NCBI RefSeq assembly: GCF_037482405.1
Contig: NZ_JBBHZZ010000008.1
Coordinates: 62,001 to 126,000 of the forward strand
Length of the DNA: 64,000 bases
DNA from: Pseudokineococcus marinus
Lineage (GTDB): Bacteria; Actinomycetota; Actinomycetes; Actinomycetales; Quadrisphaeraceae
Direction: 5' to 3'
Shown here: positions 6,941-15,473 of the stretch, piece after piece
Numbering within the stretch: position 1 is the stretch's first letter
Layout: each line of letters begins with the position of its first letter
Notes under the pieces: generated by a model
Database searches by the model: none
What the model was told of the DNA's origin: nothing
Seen by the model: only the letters and a program-made list of their open reading frames with translations
Made by a program: the position numbers and the translations under genes

Positions 6941-8989
6941 TCAGGCCGAGCGCAGCAGGGTGAAGGACCGGTCGCGGACGAAGAGGTCCTGGACCTCCTT
7001 GCCGACCTCCTGCTCGGGGTCGCTCGACATCGCCAGCGTCCAGGCGCCGCCGGGCGCCTCGGGCACGGAGAAGTCGACCGGCCCGTCGGCGGCGTTGAGC
7101 AGCAGGAGGAAGGACGCCCCCTCCTCCGCGCCCTCGCCCGGGCTCATCTGGACGCCGAGCGACTTGGCCGCCGGGTCCTCCCAGTCCTCCGGGCCCATGT
7201 CGGCGCCGTCGGCGCGCAGCATCCGCACCGAGCGGGTGCCGGGGCCCTCGTCGCCGTACCAGCGCGGGCGCAGGACGGGGTTGTCGCGCCGCAGCGCGAG
7301 CAGCTCGGTCGTGAAGGCCTGCAGGTCCCGGTCGGCCTGCGCCCAGTCGAACCAGGAGATCTCGTCGTCCTGGCAGTAGGCGTTGTTGTTGCCCCCCTGG
7401 CTGCGGGCGATCTCGTCGCCGCCGAGGACCATCGGCACGCCGGCGGACAGCACGAGGGTGGCGAGGAGGTTGCGGCGCTGGCGGTCGCGGCGCTCGTCGA
7501 CCTCGGCGTCCGCCGTCGGGCCCTCGGCGCCGTTGTTGTCGCTGCGGTTGTCGCTCTCGCCGTCCTCGTTGTCCTCGCCGTTGGCCTCGTTGTGCTTCTG
7601 CTCGTACATCGTCAGGTCGGCGAGGGTGAAGCCGTCGTGCGCGGTGACGAAGTTGACGCTGCACAGCGCCGAGCGGCCCGCGCCCTCGTACACGTCGGGG
7701 CTGCCGGTGAGCCGCTGCGCGAGCGCGCCGAGGGCGCCGTCCGCGCCGCGCCAGAAGTCCCGGACGTCGTCGCGGAACTTGCCGTTCCACTCCGACCACC
7801 GCGCCGGGAAGCCGCCCACCTGGTAGCCGGCGACGTCCCACGGCTCGGCGATGAGCTTGACCCGGGCGAGCACCGGGTCCTGGTGGACGAGCGTGAGGAA
7901 GGCGCTGTGGACCTCGGCGTCGCCGTCCTGGCGGGTCAGCGTCGTCGCGAGGTCGAAGCGGAACCCGTCGACGTGCATCTCGGTGACCCAGTAGCGCAGC
8001 GAGTCCATGACGAGCTGCAGCGCCGCCGGGTGGCCGACGTTGAGGCTGTTGCCCGTGCCGGTGGTGTCGAAGTACGCGTCCGGCTGGTCCTCGACGAGCC
8101 GGTAGTACGCGCCGTTGTCGATGCCCTTGAGCGACAGGGTCGGCCCGAGGTGGTTGCCCTCGGCGGTGTGGTTGTAGACGACGTCGAGGATCACCTCGAG
8201 GCCCGCGGCGTGCAGCGCCTTGACCAGCGCCTTGAACTCGGCGACCTGCGCGCCCCCGTCGCCGGCCGAGGAGTACTCGCCGTGGGGCGCGAGGAACGCG
8301 ATGGAGTTGTAGCCCCAGTAGTTGCGCAGCCCCTTCTCGAGGAGGTGGCTGTCCTGGGCGAACTGGTGGACGGGGAGCAGCTCGACGGCGGTCACCCCGA
8401 GGTCGACGAGGTGCTGGACCGCCGCCGGGTGCGCCAGGCCCGCGTACGTCCCGCGGATCTCCTCCGGCACGTCCGGGTGCTGCTGCGTGAAGCCCTTGAC
8501 GTGCACCTCGTAGACGACCGTGTCGGCCATCGGCGTGCGCGGCGGCGCGTCGTCGCCCCAGTCGAAGGCGTCGTCGACGACGACGCACCGCGGGCTCGAG
8601 GGCGCCGAGTCCGCCTCGTTGAGCGTCTCGGGGGCGTCGTGGTGGTGGCCGAAGACCTCCTCGCCCCAGGTCCACCCGCCCTCGACGGCGCGGGCGTGCG
8701 GGTCGAGCAGGAGCTTGTGCGGGTTGTGGCGCAGCCCCCGGTCGGGGGCCCACTCGCCGTGGACGCGCAGGCCGTAGCGGGTGCCGGGCCCGGCGCCGTC
8801 GACGAGGCCGTGGAAGACGTGGCCGGTCCGCTCGGTCAGGCGCACCCGCCGCTCGTCGTGGGGCTCGTCGGCGGTGCCGAAGAGGCAGACCTCGACGGCG
8901 TCGGCGGTCTCGGAGGAGACGGCGACGTCGAGGACGCCGTCGCGCCACGTGGCGCCGAGCGGGTAGGGGCGGGAGCGGGGAGCGGTCAC
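6941..8989 (-). CDS. glgX: glycogen debranching enzyme GlgX (GH13 isoamylase type)
   Basis: Hydrolyses alpha-1,6 branches of glycogen limit dextrin (family role). The 682-aa product carries an N-terminal CBM48-like domain (from about residue 10), the (beta/alpha)8 catalytic domain with DVVYNHTAEG, the nucleophile D346 in GFRFDLATT and the acid E382 in IAEPWD. FVTAHDGFTLADL holds the third-acid region, and a C-terminal beta domain follows. GTG 8989 is chosen because the conserved PYPLGATW opening begins eight residues later; an ATG 36 codons upstream would add only low-complexity residues. It is monocistronic, with a 65-bp inverted repeat just beyond the stop. A region rich in Asp/Asn (EDNEDGESDNRSDNN, about residue 500) is an acidic loop insertion. 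Confidence 0.94.
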   Translation of the reverse strand: MTAPRSRPYPLGATWRDGVLDVAVSSETADAVEVCLFGTADEPHDERRVRLTERTGHVFHGLVDGAGPGTRYGLRVHGEWAPDRGLRHNPHKLLLDPHARAVEGGWTWGEEVFGHHHDAPETLNEADSAPSSPRCVVVDDAFDWGDDAPPRTPMADTVVYEVHVKGFTQQHPDVPEEIRGTYAGLAHPAAVQHLVDLGVTAVELLPVHQFAQDSHLLEKGLRNYWGYNSIAFLAPHGEYSSAGDGGAQVAEFKALVKALHAAGLEVILDVVYNHTAEGNHLGPTLSLKGIDNGAYYRLVEDQPDAYFDTTGTGNSLNVGHPAALQLVMDSLRYWVTEMHVDGFRFDLATTLTRQDGDAEVHSAFLTLVHQDPVLARVKLIAEPWDVAGYQVGGFPARWSEWNGKFRDDVRDFWRGADGALGALAQRLTGSPDVYEGAGRSALCSVNFVTAHDGFTLADLTMYEQKHNEANGEDNEDGESDNRSDNNGAEGPTADAEVDERRDRQRRNLLATLVLSAGVPMVLGGDEIARSQGGNNNAYCQDDEISWFDWAQADRDLQAFTTELLALRRDNPVLRPRWYGDEGPGTRSVRMLRADGADMGPEDWEDPAAKSLGVQMSPGEGAEEGASFLLLLNAADGPVDFSVPEAPGGAWTLAMSSDPEQEVGKEVQDLFVRDRSFTLLRSA

Positions 8990-9173
8990 GACGGCTGATC
9001 CTGCGGTCCGGCGCCGCGCGGCGCGACCGGACGGCGGGGCGACCGCCGGTGCGACCCGCGCCGCCGGGTGGACGGGCACCGCGAGAGGTGGTCCCATCGG
9101 GCCATCGCCTCGCAGCCCCGGACCCGGCCGCGCGTCGGCCCTCGACGTCGCCTCGAACGCCCGGAGCGCCCCC

Positions 9174-10331
9174 GTGCACCCCTCCCCCGCCCTGTCCGGC
9201 CCCGCCCTGCCCGGCCCCGCCCTGACCGGCCCAGCCCTGACCGGAAGCGCCCCGCCCTCGCCCGCCGCGGGACCGGCTGCCGTGGGAGGCCGGCCGCGCG
9301 AGCGCCAGGTGAGCAGCTACCGCGAGCTCTCCCGCCGCGTGCGCGCCGCCGGCCTGCTCGAGCGCCGCCGGGCCGACTACTGGCGCCGCATCGTCCTCAC
9401 GGCCCTCGCCTGGACCGCGGTCGTCGCCGCCGCCGCGCTGCTGCGCGACTCGTGGCTGGTGCTGCTCGCGGCCGGCGCCCTGGCGCTCGTGACCACCCAG
9501 ATGGCCTTCCTCGGCCACGACGGCGCGCACCGCCAGGTCTTCGCCTCCGCGCGCGCCAACGAGGTGGCCGGCCGCGTCTTCGCCTCCCTCATGACCGGGC
9601 TCAGCTACGGCTGGTGGACGGGCAAGCACACGCGCCACCACCAGGCCCCCAACCAGGTCGGCGTCGACGGGGACCTCGACTCGAAAGCCCTCGCCTTCAC
9701 CCCGGAGGCGGCGCGGGCGCGCCGCGGGCCGCGGGCCTGGATCACCCGGCACCAGGGCTGGCTCTTCTTCCCCCTCCTGCTGCTGCAGGGGCTCAACCTG
9801 CACGTGGACAGCACCCGCCGCCTCCTCGGGCGTCGGGCGCTCCCCCGCCGCCGGGTCGAGGTCGCCCTCGTGGCCGCGCACTGGGCCGCCGCCGCGTCGC
9901 TCCTCCTGCTGCTCCTGCCCCCGGGGCGGGCAGCCGCCTTCGCCGGGGTGCACCTCGCCGTCCTGGGCGTGGCCATGGGCCTCGCCTTCGCGCCCAACCA
10001 CGTCGGCATGCCGGTCGTGCCGCGCGGCGCCAAGGTCGACTTCCTCCAGCGCCAGGTGCTCATGTCGCGCGACGTGCGCGGCGGGCCGCTCGTCGACCTC
10101 GCCATGGGCGGGCTCAACTACCAGGTGGAGCACCACCTCTTCCCGAGCATGCCGAGGGCCAACCTGCGCCAGGCCCAGGTGCTCGTGCGCGCCTACTGCG
10201 CGGAGCAGGGCGTCCTCTACACGGAGACCTCCGTGCTCGGCGCGTACCGGGCGGTGGTGGGGCACCTCCACCGCGTCGGCGTCCACGCCCCCGGGACCTT
10301 CTCGTGCCCGCTGGCGCGGGAGCTGCGATGA
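9174..10331 (+). CDS. membrane fatty-acid desaturase (acyl-lipid/acyl-CoA type)
   Basis: Di-iron membrane enzyme that introduces a double bond into fatty acyl chains. The three histidine boxes are present: HDGAH, HTRHH and QVEHH. Between them lie four or more hydrophobic segments (VLTALAWTAVVAAAALL, WLVLLAAGALALVTT, LLLLLLPPG, VHLAVLGVAMGLAFA). The 385-aa length from GTG 9174 includes a Pro-rich N-terminus encoded by four 15-bp repeats; GTG 9309 would give a conventional 340-aa form. A GGAG seven bases before GTG 9174 supports the longer start. The stop overlaps the ATG of the GAF-ANTAR gene by 4 bp, an unusual coupling of a lipid enzyme to an RNA-binding sensor. Confidence 0.9.
   Translation: MHPSPALSGPALPGPALTGPALTGSAPPSPAAGPAAVGGRPRERQVSSYRELSRRVRAAGLLERRRADYWRRIVLTALAWTAVVAAAALLRDSWLVLLAAGALALVTTQMAFLGHDGAHRQVFASARANEVAGRVFASLMTGLSYGWWTGKHTRHHQAPNQVGVDGDLDSKALAFTPEAARARRGPRAWITRHQGWLFFPLLLLQGLNLHVDSTRRLLGRRALPRRRVEVALVAAHWAAAASLLLLLLPPGRAAAFAGVHLAVLGVAMGLAFAPNHVGMPVVPRGAKVDFLQRQVLMSRDVRGGPLVDLAMGGLNYQVEHHLFPSMPRANLRQAQVLVRAYCAEQGVLYTETSVLGAYRAVVGHLHRVGVHAPGTFSCPLARELR
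9192..9251. repeat. in-frame 15-bp tandem repeat, four copies
   Basis: Four consecutive 15-bp units (consensus CTGNCCGGCCCCGCC, last copy degenerate) encode L-x-G-P/S-A pentapeptides at the N-terminus of the desaturase. The period is a multiple of three, so copy-number change would keep the frame. Confidence 0.8.
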
Positions 10332-11044
10332 GCGCCCCGGCCCCGGCGGATCCCGCCGAGACGCTCGTGGACCTGGTGCGGACGCCGCTCGCCGGCCTCT
10401 CCCTCGCCCAGGTCGCGGCGCGCGCGGTCCGCGCGGGCGCCCGCTCCCTGCCCGGCGTCGACGGCCTCGCCGTCCTCGTCGTCGAGGAGGGGCGAACCCG
10501 GGCCGCCGCCTTCGAGGGCGCGGACGCCGCGGTCCTCGACGAGCGCGCCCTCGACGCGGGCCCCGGCCCCGTCCTCGAGGCCGCCACCACGGGGGGCGCC
10601 GTGCACGTCGACACCGCCCGCCCCCCCGAGCACCTCGCCCCGTACGCGAGCGCCGCCGCGCGCCGGGGCCTGCGCTCGGTCGTAGCCCTGCCCCTGCCGG
10701 GGGCCGGCGGGCCGGTCGGCGCCCTGGCCCTCTGCAGCCGCGAGACCGGGGCCCCGGACGCGACGGCCCTGGCCGTCGCCGACGAGGTCGCGCGCTGCGC
10801 CGGCCCGGTCCTCGCCAACGCGGTGGCGCTGGCGGCGGCACGGGAGCGCGCGGAGCAGCTGACGGCGGCCATGGCGTCGCGCGCCACGATCGAGCAGGCC
10901 AAGGGCGTGCTCATGGCCCGTCGCGGGTGCTCGGCCGACGAGGCCTTCGCCCTGCTGTCCTCGGCGTCCCAGGCGAGCGGCCGCAAGCTGCGCGACCTGG
11001 CGGCCGAGGTGGTGGCGGAGACCTCGGGCAGGGGGACGGGCTAG
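10328..11044 (+). CDS. GAF-ANTAR sensor/antiterminator protein
   Basis: A 238-aa cytoplasmic protein with a GAF domain (about residues 20-165) and a C-terminal ANTAR RNA-binding domain (ATIEQAKGVLMARRG onward, about 185-235). ANTAR proteins bind paired hexaloop RNA hairpins and prevent transcription termination; the GAF ligand is unknown. ATG 10328 overlaps the desaturase stop (ATGA), so it is translationally coupled to that gene. Its own stop shares CTAG with the stop of the convergent STAS-GGDEF gene. It is one of three GAF-ANTAR genes within 4 kb. Confidence 0.9.
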   Translation: MSAPAPADPAETLVDLVRTPLAGLSLAQVAARAVRAGARSLPGVDGLAVLVVEEGRTRAAAFEGADAAVLDERALDAGPGPVLEAATTGGAVHVDTARPPEHLAPYASAAARRGLRSVVALPLPGAGGPVGALALCSRETGAPDATALAVADEVARCAGPVLANAVALAAARERAEQLTAAMASRATIEQAKGVLMARRGCSADEAFALLSSASQASGRKLRDLAAEVVAETSGRGTG

Positions 11045-12366
11045 CGCCGGGGCGACGGGTCGGGAGCGGGCTCGCCCCCCGGACGACGCCGCTCGCCCGG
11101 CTCGTCGTCCTCTCGCCCGTCCTGCTGCTGGGCCAGCGCGTCGCGCACCTGCGAGGGGGTGAGCCCCGCCCGCACCGCCTCGTGGATGTACGCCAGGCGC
11201 GCCGCGGTGCCCGCCCCCGGGTCCGCGGTCGGGTCGCCCGGCCGGGCACCGACCCCCGACCGGTGGGCGCGCTTGACGTCGTACATGCGCCGGTCGGCCC
11301 GCTCCCACGCGCCGGTCAGCCCCGTGTCCGGCTCCTCGCAGGCGCCCGCCACCGACGCGGCGACGCCGGCGTCGGCCAGACCGCCGCGGATGCGCTCGCA
11401 CAGCCGCTCGAGGCCCGCTGCCCCGACGTCGAGCGCCAGGACGGCGTACTCGTCGCCGCCCGAGCGGGCCACGACGTCGTGGGGACGGCAGGAGCGCAGC
11501 AGGATGCCGGCGGCCGCCACCAGCAGGGCGTCGCCCGCGGCGTGCCCCTGGCGGTCGTTCACCGCCTTGAGCCCGTCCAGGTCGACGACGACGACGCCCG
11601 TCGCGGCCCCGGTCCGTCCGCGTCGGCGTCGCTCGTCGTCGAGGGCCGCGCGCCACCCGCGGCGGTTGCGCAGCCCCGTCAGCGCGTCGACCTCGGCGAG
11701 GCGCCGGGCGACGGCCGCGGCGCCCTCCGCCGCCAGCAGCGCGGCGCGCTGCCCCAGCGCCGCCTGCAGGAGGCCGCCGATGAGGTGCGCGCTCGCCCGG
11801 GCGCCGTCGTCCTCGCCCACGCCTCCCCCCGTGCCCACGAGCAGGGCCGAGGGCTCGCCGGCGACGACCAGGGCGACCTCGACCACCGTCGGGGCGGGCG
11901 GTCCCGGCCAGGGCGGCACCAGCCGCGGCGGGAGGGACCCCGCCGCGGCCACGACGTCCGACGCGTCCCCCGAGCCCCGCACCACCCACCAGGCGCTGCC
12001 CGGCCAGCGCGCGCGCAGGTGCTCGACCGCGCCGACCGTGGACGTGACCAGCGGGTCCGACCAGAGGGGGTCCTCCGGCACGGCCTCGCCGCGCAGGAGA
12101 CCGCCGGTGCCGGTGGCCGCCAGGAGGTGGCGCACGAGGGGCGCCGGGTCCCGGACCCGGAGGCGGTCGTGCACCGCGAGCAGGACGCCCAGGCCCGCGC
12201 AGTCGACGAAGGCCACGCGCGACAGGTCGACGACGACGTCGTCGTCGGGGGACGCGCGCAGCCCCGCGGTCAGCCGCCGACGCACGTCGTCGGCGGAGTC
12301 CTCGTCGAGGTCGCCGCTGATGACGACCGCTCCGCGGTGCACGGGAGGGACCTTCGGGTGGTTCAT
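11041..12366 (-). CDS. STAS-GGDEF protein, putative diguanylate cyclase
   Basis: A 441-aa soluble protein. An N-terminal STAS domain (about residues 5-100; VVDLSRVAFVDCAGLGVLLAVHDRL resembles anti-sigma-factor antagonists, with a Ser/Asp/Cys phospho-loop). A middle sensory region of uncertain fold follows (about 105-225). Then comes a GGDEF domain (about 230-385) with signature SGGDEY, an accepted variant of GG[D/E]EF that is compatible with c-di-GMP synthesis. DALTGLRNRRG opens the domain. The C-terminal 55 residues are Pro/Arg/Asp-rich. No TM segments are seen. ATG 12366 was chosen over an upstream ATG at 12504 because the STAS domain starts just after it. STAS plus GGDEF in one chain is not a common arrangement. 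Confidence 0.85.
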   Translation of the reverse strand: MNHPKVPPVHRGAVVISGDLDEDSADDVRRRLTAGLRASPDDDVVVDLSRVAFVDCAGLGVLLAVHDRLRVRDPAPLVRHLLAATGTGGLLRGEAVPEDPLWSDPLVTSTVGAVEHLRARWPGSAWWVVRGSGDASDVVAAAGSLPPRLVPPWPGPPAPTVVEVALVVAGEPSALLVGTGGGVGEDDGARASAHLIGGLLQAALGQRAALLAAEGAAAVARRLAEVDALTGLRNRRGWRAALDDERRRRGRTGAATGVVVVDLDGLKAVNDRQGHAAGDALLVAAAGILLRSCRPHDVVARSGGDEYAVLALDVGAAGLERLCERIRGGLADAGVAASVAGACEEPDTGLTGAWERADRRMYDVKRAHRSGVGARPGDPTADPGAGTAARLAYIHEAVRAGLTPSQVRDALAQQQDGREDDEPGERRRPGGEPAPDPSPRR

Positions 12367-12525
12367 GGCGCGCTCCGGCCGAGGGGGCGCCCGAGAGCGC
12401 GCCGCCGGGGTCTGGGGCGACGACCGCCGGGACTCACCCGGCGGACGGGCCGATGGTGCCACCACCCGGGCCGGTGAGGGGACGATCGACCGGAACCCGC
12501 CCAAAGGCGTCCGTGGGGACGGCGG

Positions 12526-13251
12526 CTAGTGGTCGCTGAGGTCCTCGACGTCCAGCTCGCCGCGGACGACGGCGGCGGCGACGTCGCTCAGCGCCTCGCC
12601 GCGTCGGCGCGCCCGCGTGCGCAGGCGCGTGAAGGCCTCGTCGACGCCGACGCCCGCGCGCTCGGCGAGGACGCCCTTGGCCTGCTCGACGAGGACGCGG
12701 CTGCTGAGGGCGGTCTGGAGCTGCTCAGACAGGGCCGACTTCTCCCGCAGCGAGCGCTCCTGCAGCAGGCCGATCGTCGCGATGTCGGCCATCGACTGCC
12801 CCACGGCCAGGTCCTCGTCGTCGAGGCGCACCGCGGCGTCGCTGAAGAGGTTGATCGCGCCGATAACCTCCTTGCGCAGCCGCAGGGGCAGCGCGTGGGC
12901 GGCCCCGTAGCCGTGCTCGGCCGCGGCGGCGGCGAAGCGCGGCCACCGGCCGCCCGCGGTGGCGAGGTCGACGTTGACGACGGGCACCCCGGTGGCGAAG
13001 CAGTCGAGGCACGGCCCCTCGAGCGACTGGACCTCGAAGATCTCCAGCGATCGGGCCCGCGGCGTCGTCGACGTCATGAGCCGCAGGCCGCCGCGCTGGT
13101 CGGCGAGCATGAGCCCGGCCGCGTCGGCGTGCAGCAGCTCCACCGAGCGCTCGGTGAGCACCTGGAGGAAGTCGACGACGTCGAAGTCGTCCACGAGGGT
13201 GTCCGCCAGCTCGACGAACACCTCGGCGAGCCGTCGGGGCGCTCCGTCCAC
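12526..13251 (-). CDS. GAF-ANTAR sensor/antiterminator protein
   Basis: A 241-aa protein: GAF domain (about residues 15-160, with EGPCLDCFATGVPVVNVD) and C-terminal ANTAR domain (VLVEQAKGVLAERAGV to the end). GTG 13251 is chosen because a strong GAGGAGG Shine-Dalgarno lies 6 nt upstream and the N-terminus (RRLAEVFVELADTLVDDFDV) then matches the normal length. An alternative ATG at 13338 overlaps the upstream gene's stop by 4 bp and would add 29 residues. It is second in a two-gene unit with the GAF-ANTAR gene at 13335. It probably controls transcripts by antitermination; targets are unknown. Confidence 0.9.
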   Translation of the reverse strand: MDGAPRRLAEVFVELADTLVDDFDVVDFLQVLTERSVELLHADAAGLMLADQRGGLRLMTSTTPRARSLEIFEVQSLEGPCLDCFATGVPVVNVDLATAGGRWPRFAAAAAEHGYGAAHALPLRLRKEVIGAINLFSDAAVRLDDEDLAVGQSMADIATIGLLQERSLREKSALSEQLQTALSSRVLVEQAKGVLAERAGVGVDEAFTRLRTRARRRGEALSDVAAAVVRGELDVEDLSDH

Positions 13252-13334
13252 GTCGGTCCTCCTCAGCCGGGCGGCGGCGTCGGCACCGCGGTGCGGTCGG
13301 CCTGCGCCCGGTGCCGGTGGGCACCCGCGGTCGA

Positions 13335-14048
13335 TCATGCCCCACCGTCGAAGCGGACGGCGCCCGCGAGCACGTCGCGGGCGAGGTCCGCGACGGGCCG
13401 ACCGGTCGCGAAGGCCCGGGCGCGCAGCAGCAGCAGCGCCGTCGCGAGCGGCACGTCGGCCTGGACCGACACCATGCCGGTCGCCTGGTGGACCTCGGCG
13501 CGGTCGTCGAGGACGGGGACCGTCGAGGGCGCGAGCGGGTCGCCGCCCTCCGGCGGGCGGGACTGCAGGTGCAGGAGCACCGTCGTGGCGGCGTCCGCGA
13601 AGGCCAGGGCCTCGGCGAGCTCGAGCGGCCCGAGCAGGCCGACCTCCGCCCGGTAGAGGTCGAGCACCCCGAGGCGGATGCCGCCCACCCGCAGCGGCAG
13701 GGCGAAGACGGCGCGCACCCCGGCGGCGAGGGCCCCCTCCGTGAAGGCGGGCCACCGGGCGGGGCCGGCGGCGGCGAGGTTGGCGACGAGGACGGGCCGC
13801 CCGCTGCCCGAGGACGCGACGCACGGCCCTTCCCCCAGGGTGAACTGGAGGTCCTCGAGGGTCCGCGCCGCGCCGTCGGAGACGGCGACGGTCCCGGCGG
13901 GGCCCGCGTCCGTCATGACGACCAGGCCCGCGCCCGTCACGGGGAGGGACGCGGTGCAGAGCTCGACGAGGCGCTGGGCCAGGGCACCGGGGTCCGCGTC
14001 GGGGTCGCTGATGAGGGTGAGGATCTCGCGCGTGCGCGACGGCGCCAT
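13335..14048 (-). CDS. GAF-ANTAR sensor/antiterminator protein
   Basis: A 237-aa protein with GAF domain (about residues 20-165) and ANTAR domain (AEVHQATGMVSVQADVPLATALLLLRARAF onward). The ANTAR core reads HQATGMVSVQ rather than the usual EQAKGVLM, as in one actinobacterial subgroup. ATG 14048 has GGAGGG six bases upstream. It is upstream partner of the GAF-ANTAR gene ending at 12526; the two may have arisen by duplication, though they are clearly diverged. Confidence 0.9.
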   Translation of the reverse strand: MAPSRTREILTLISDPDADPGALAQRLVELCTASLPVTGAGLVVMTDAGPAGTVAVSDGAARTLEDLQFTLGEGPCVASSGSGRPVLVANLAAAGPARWPAFTEGALAAGVRAVFALPLRVGGIRLGVLDLYRAEVGLLGPLELAEALAFADAATTVLLHLQSRPPEGGDPLAPSTVPVLDDRAEVHQATGMVSVQADVPLATALLLLRARAFATGRPVADLARDVLAGAVRFDGGA

Positions 14049-14492
14049 GCCGGACCCTCCCGTCGGTCGCTCGGCCTGCAGCGGGCGGCTCCAGCCGTCG
14101 ACGACGTCCGGCGCCCGCTCCACGCTGCTGGCTGCACCGCAGGAGCCTCCACTATCGCAGGCCGCGGGCAGCCGCTCGCGCCGTGCGACCCCGCCCGCCC
14201 GGGTGGTCGTGCTCCCGTCCGGCCCCCTGCATCGAGCCGCCGCGCTCCCGCGGTCCGGGCTCGGGTGCGCGCGTCCGCACCGACAGCGCCGCATCACCTC
14301 CCGGGGCCGCCCGGCAGCGGCGGGGCTCCGCGAGCTCCTCGTCGTGGCGCCGGGCGCCGGGCTCCTCGGCGTCGTGGGCACCGCCGCCTCCTGAGCCGGT
14401 CGCGTCGGCGACGCGCCGACGGGGCGCGCCTTCGTCAGCGCTCTGACCGACGCTCCTAGCGTCGCGGCCATGGGACACCGGGGGGACGTCGC
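14049..14492. other. 444-bp divergent intergenic region
   Basis: Separates the leftward GAF-ANTAR pair from the rightward ABC exporter. No convincing gene is seen. The right-hand end holds three back-to-back palindromes (14404-14464, listed separately). The rest is GC-rich sequence in which I cannot assign promoters. Confidence 0.6.
14404..14464. promoter_or_regulatory. three adjacent palindromes upstream of the ABC exporter
   Basis: GTCGGCG-ACG-CGCCGAC (14404-14420), GTCAG-CGCT-CTGAC (14434-14447) and CGACGCT-CCT-AGCGTCG (14448-14464) lie 29-90 bp before the GTG of the ABC ATPase. The spacing suits regulator binding sites, but no regulator gene is next to this operon. They could equally be mRNA hairpins. 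Confidence 0.4.
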
Positions 14493-15473
14493 GTGATCGT
14501 CGCCGAGCACCTGACCAAGCGCTACGGGGGCCGGACGGCGGTGGACGACGTCAGCTTCACCGTCGAGCCCGGCCGTGTGACGGGCTTCCTCGGCCCCAAC
14601 GGAGCGGGCAAGTCGACGACCATGCGGATGGTCGTCGGGCTCGACCGCCCGACGTCCGGCCGCGTCACCGTGGACGGCCGCGCCTACGCCGACTCCCCCG
14701 CCCCGCTGCAGGAGGTGGGCGCCCTCCTCGAGGCGCGCGCCGTGCACCCGGGCCGCAGCGCCCGCAGCCACCTGCGCGCCCTCGCCGCCACGCACGGCAT
14801 CGGCGACGCCCGCGTCGACGAGGTCGTCGCGATGACCGGCCTGTCCGCCGTCGCGCGCCGCCGGGTCGGCGGCTTCTCGCTCGGGATGGGCCAGCGCCTC
14901 GGCATCGCCGCGGCCCTGCTGGGCGACCCGCGCGTCCTCGTGCTCGACGAGCCCGTCAACGGCCTCGACCCGGAGGGCGTCCGCTGGGTGCGGCAGACCG
15001 TGCGGCACCTGGCCGACGAGGGCCGCACCGTCTTCATCTCCTCCCACCTCATGAGCGAGATGGCCATCACGGCCGACGACCTCGTCGTCATCGGCCGGGG
15101 GCGCGTCGTCGCGCAGGGCCCGGTGCGCGACGTCGTGGGCGGCGTCGGCGGCGCGAGCGTCCTCGTCCGCAGCCCGCGGGCCGGCGAGCTGGGCTCCCTC
15201 CTGGAGCGGTCGGGGGCGCGGCTGGAGCGCCGCGACGACGGGGCCCTCGTCGTCCGGGGCCCGGACGCGGCCGCCGTCGGCGACCTCGCGGCGGGCGCCG
15301 GCATCGCCGTCCACGAGCTGACCCCGCAGCAGTCCTCGCTCGAGGACGCCTTCATGACCCTGACGGCCGACGCCGTCGAGTACGCCACGAGCCCGTCCCC
15401 GCCCGCCGGTCCCCACGGCTCAGGTCCGCGGCCCGCCGGCCCCGGGCGCCCCGACGAGGAGGCCCGCGCATGA
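14493..15473 (+). CDS. ABC transporter ATP-binding protein (DrrA/BcrA type)
   Basis: ATPase of an ABC-2 type exporter. The 326-aa protein shows Walker A GPNGAGKST, Q-loop region, signature FSLGMGQRLGIAAAL, Walker B RVLVLDEPVNGLDPEG and the switch His in FISSHLMSEM. A C-terminal extension (about residues 215-326) is usual for the antibiotic/lantibiotic-export subfamily. GTG 14493 starts at the conserved IVAEHLTKRYGG. Its stop overlaps the start of the permease gene by 4 bp, so the two form one operon. The substrate cannot be told from sequence. Confidence 0.93.
   Translation: MIVAEHLTKRYGGRTAVDDVSFTVEPGRVTGFLGPNGAGKSTTMRMVVGLDRPTSGRVTVDGRAYADSPAPLQEVGALLEARAVHPGRSARSHLRALAATHGIGDARVDEVVAMTGLSAVARRRVGGFSLGMGQRLGIAAALLGDPRVLVLDEPVNGLDPEGVRWVRQTVRHLADEGRTVFISSHLMSEMAITADDLVVIGRGRVVAQGPVRDVVGGVGGASVLVRSPRAGELGSLLERSGARLERRDDGALVVRGPDAAAVGDLAAGAGIAVHELTPQQSSLEDAFMTLTADAVEYATSPSPPAGPHGSGPRPAGPGRPDEEARA

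Noticed and set aside
14152..14478. 108-codon - strand frame in the 444-bp intergenic region
   Set aside because: Arg/Gly/Ala-rich, no conserved features, no Shine-Dalgarno; covers the palindromes and promoter area of the ABC exporter.
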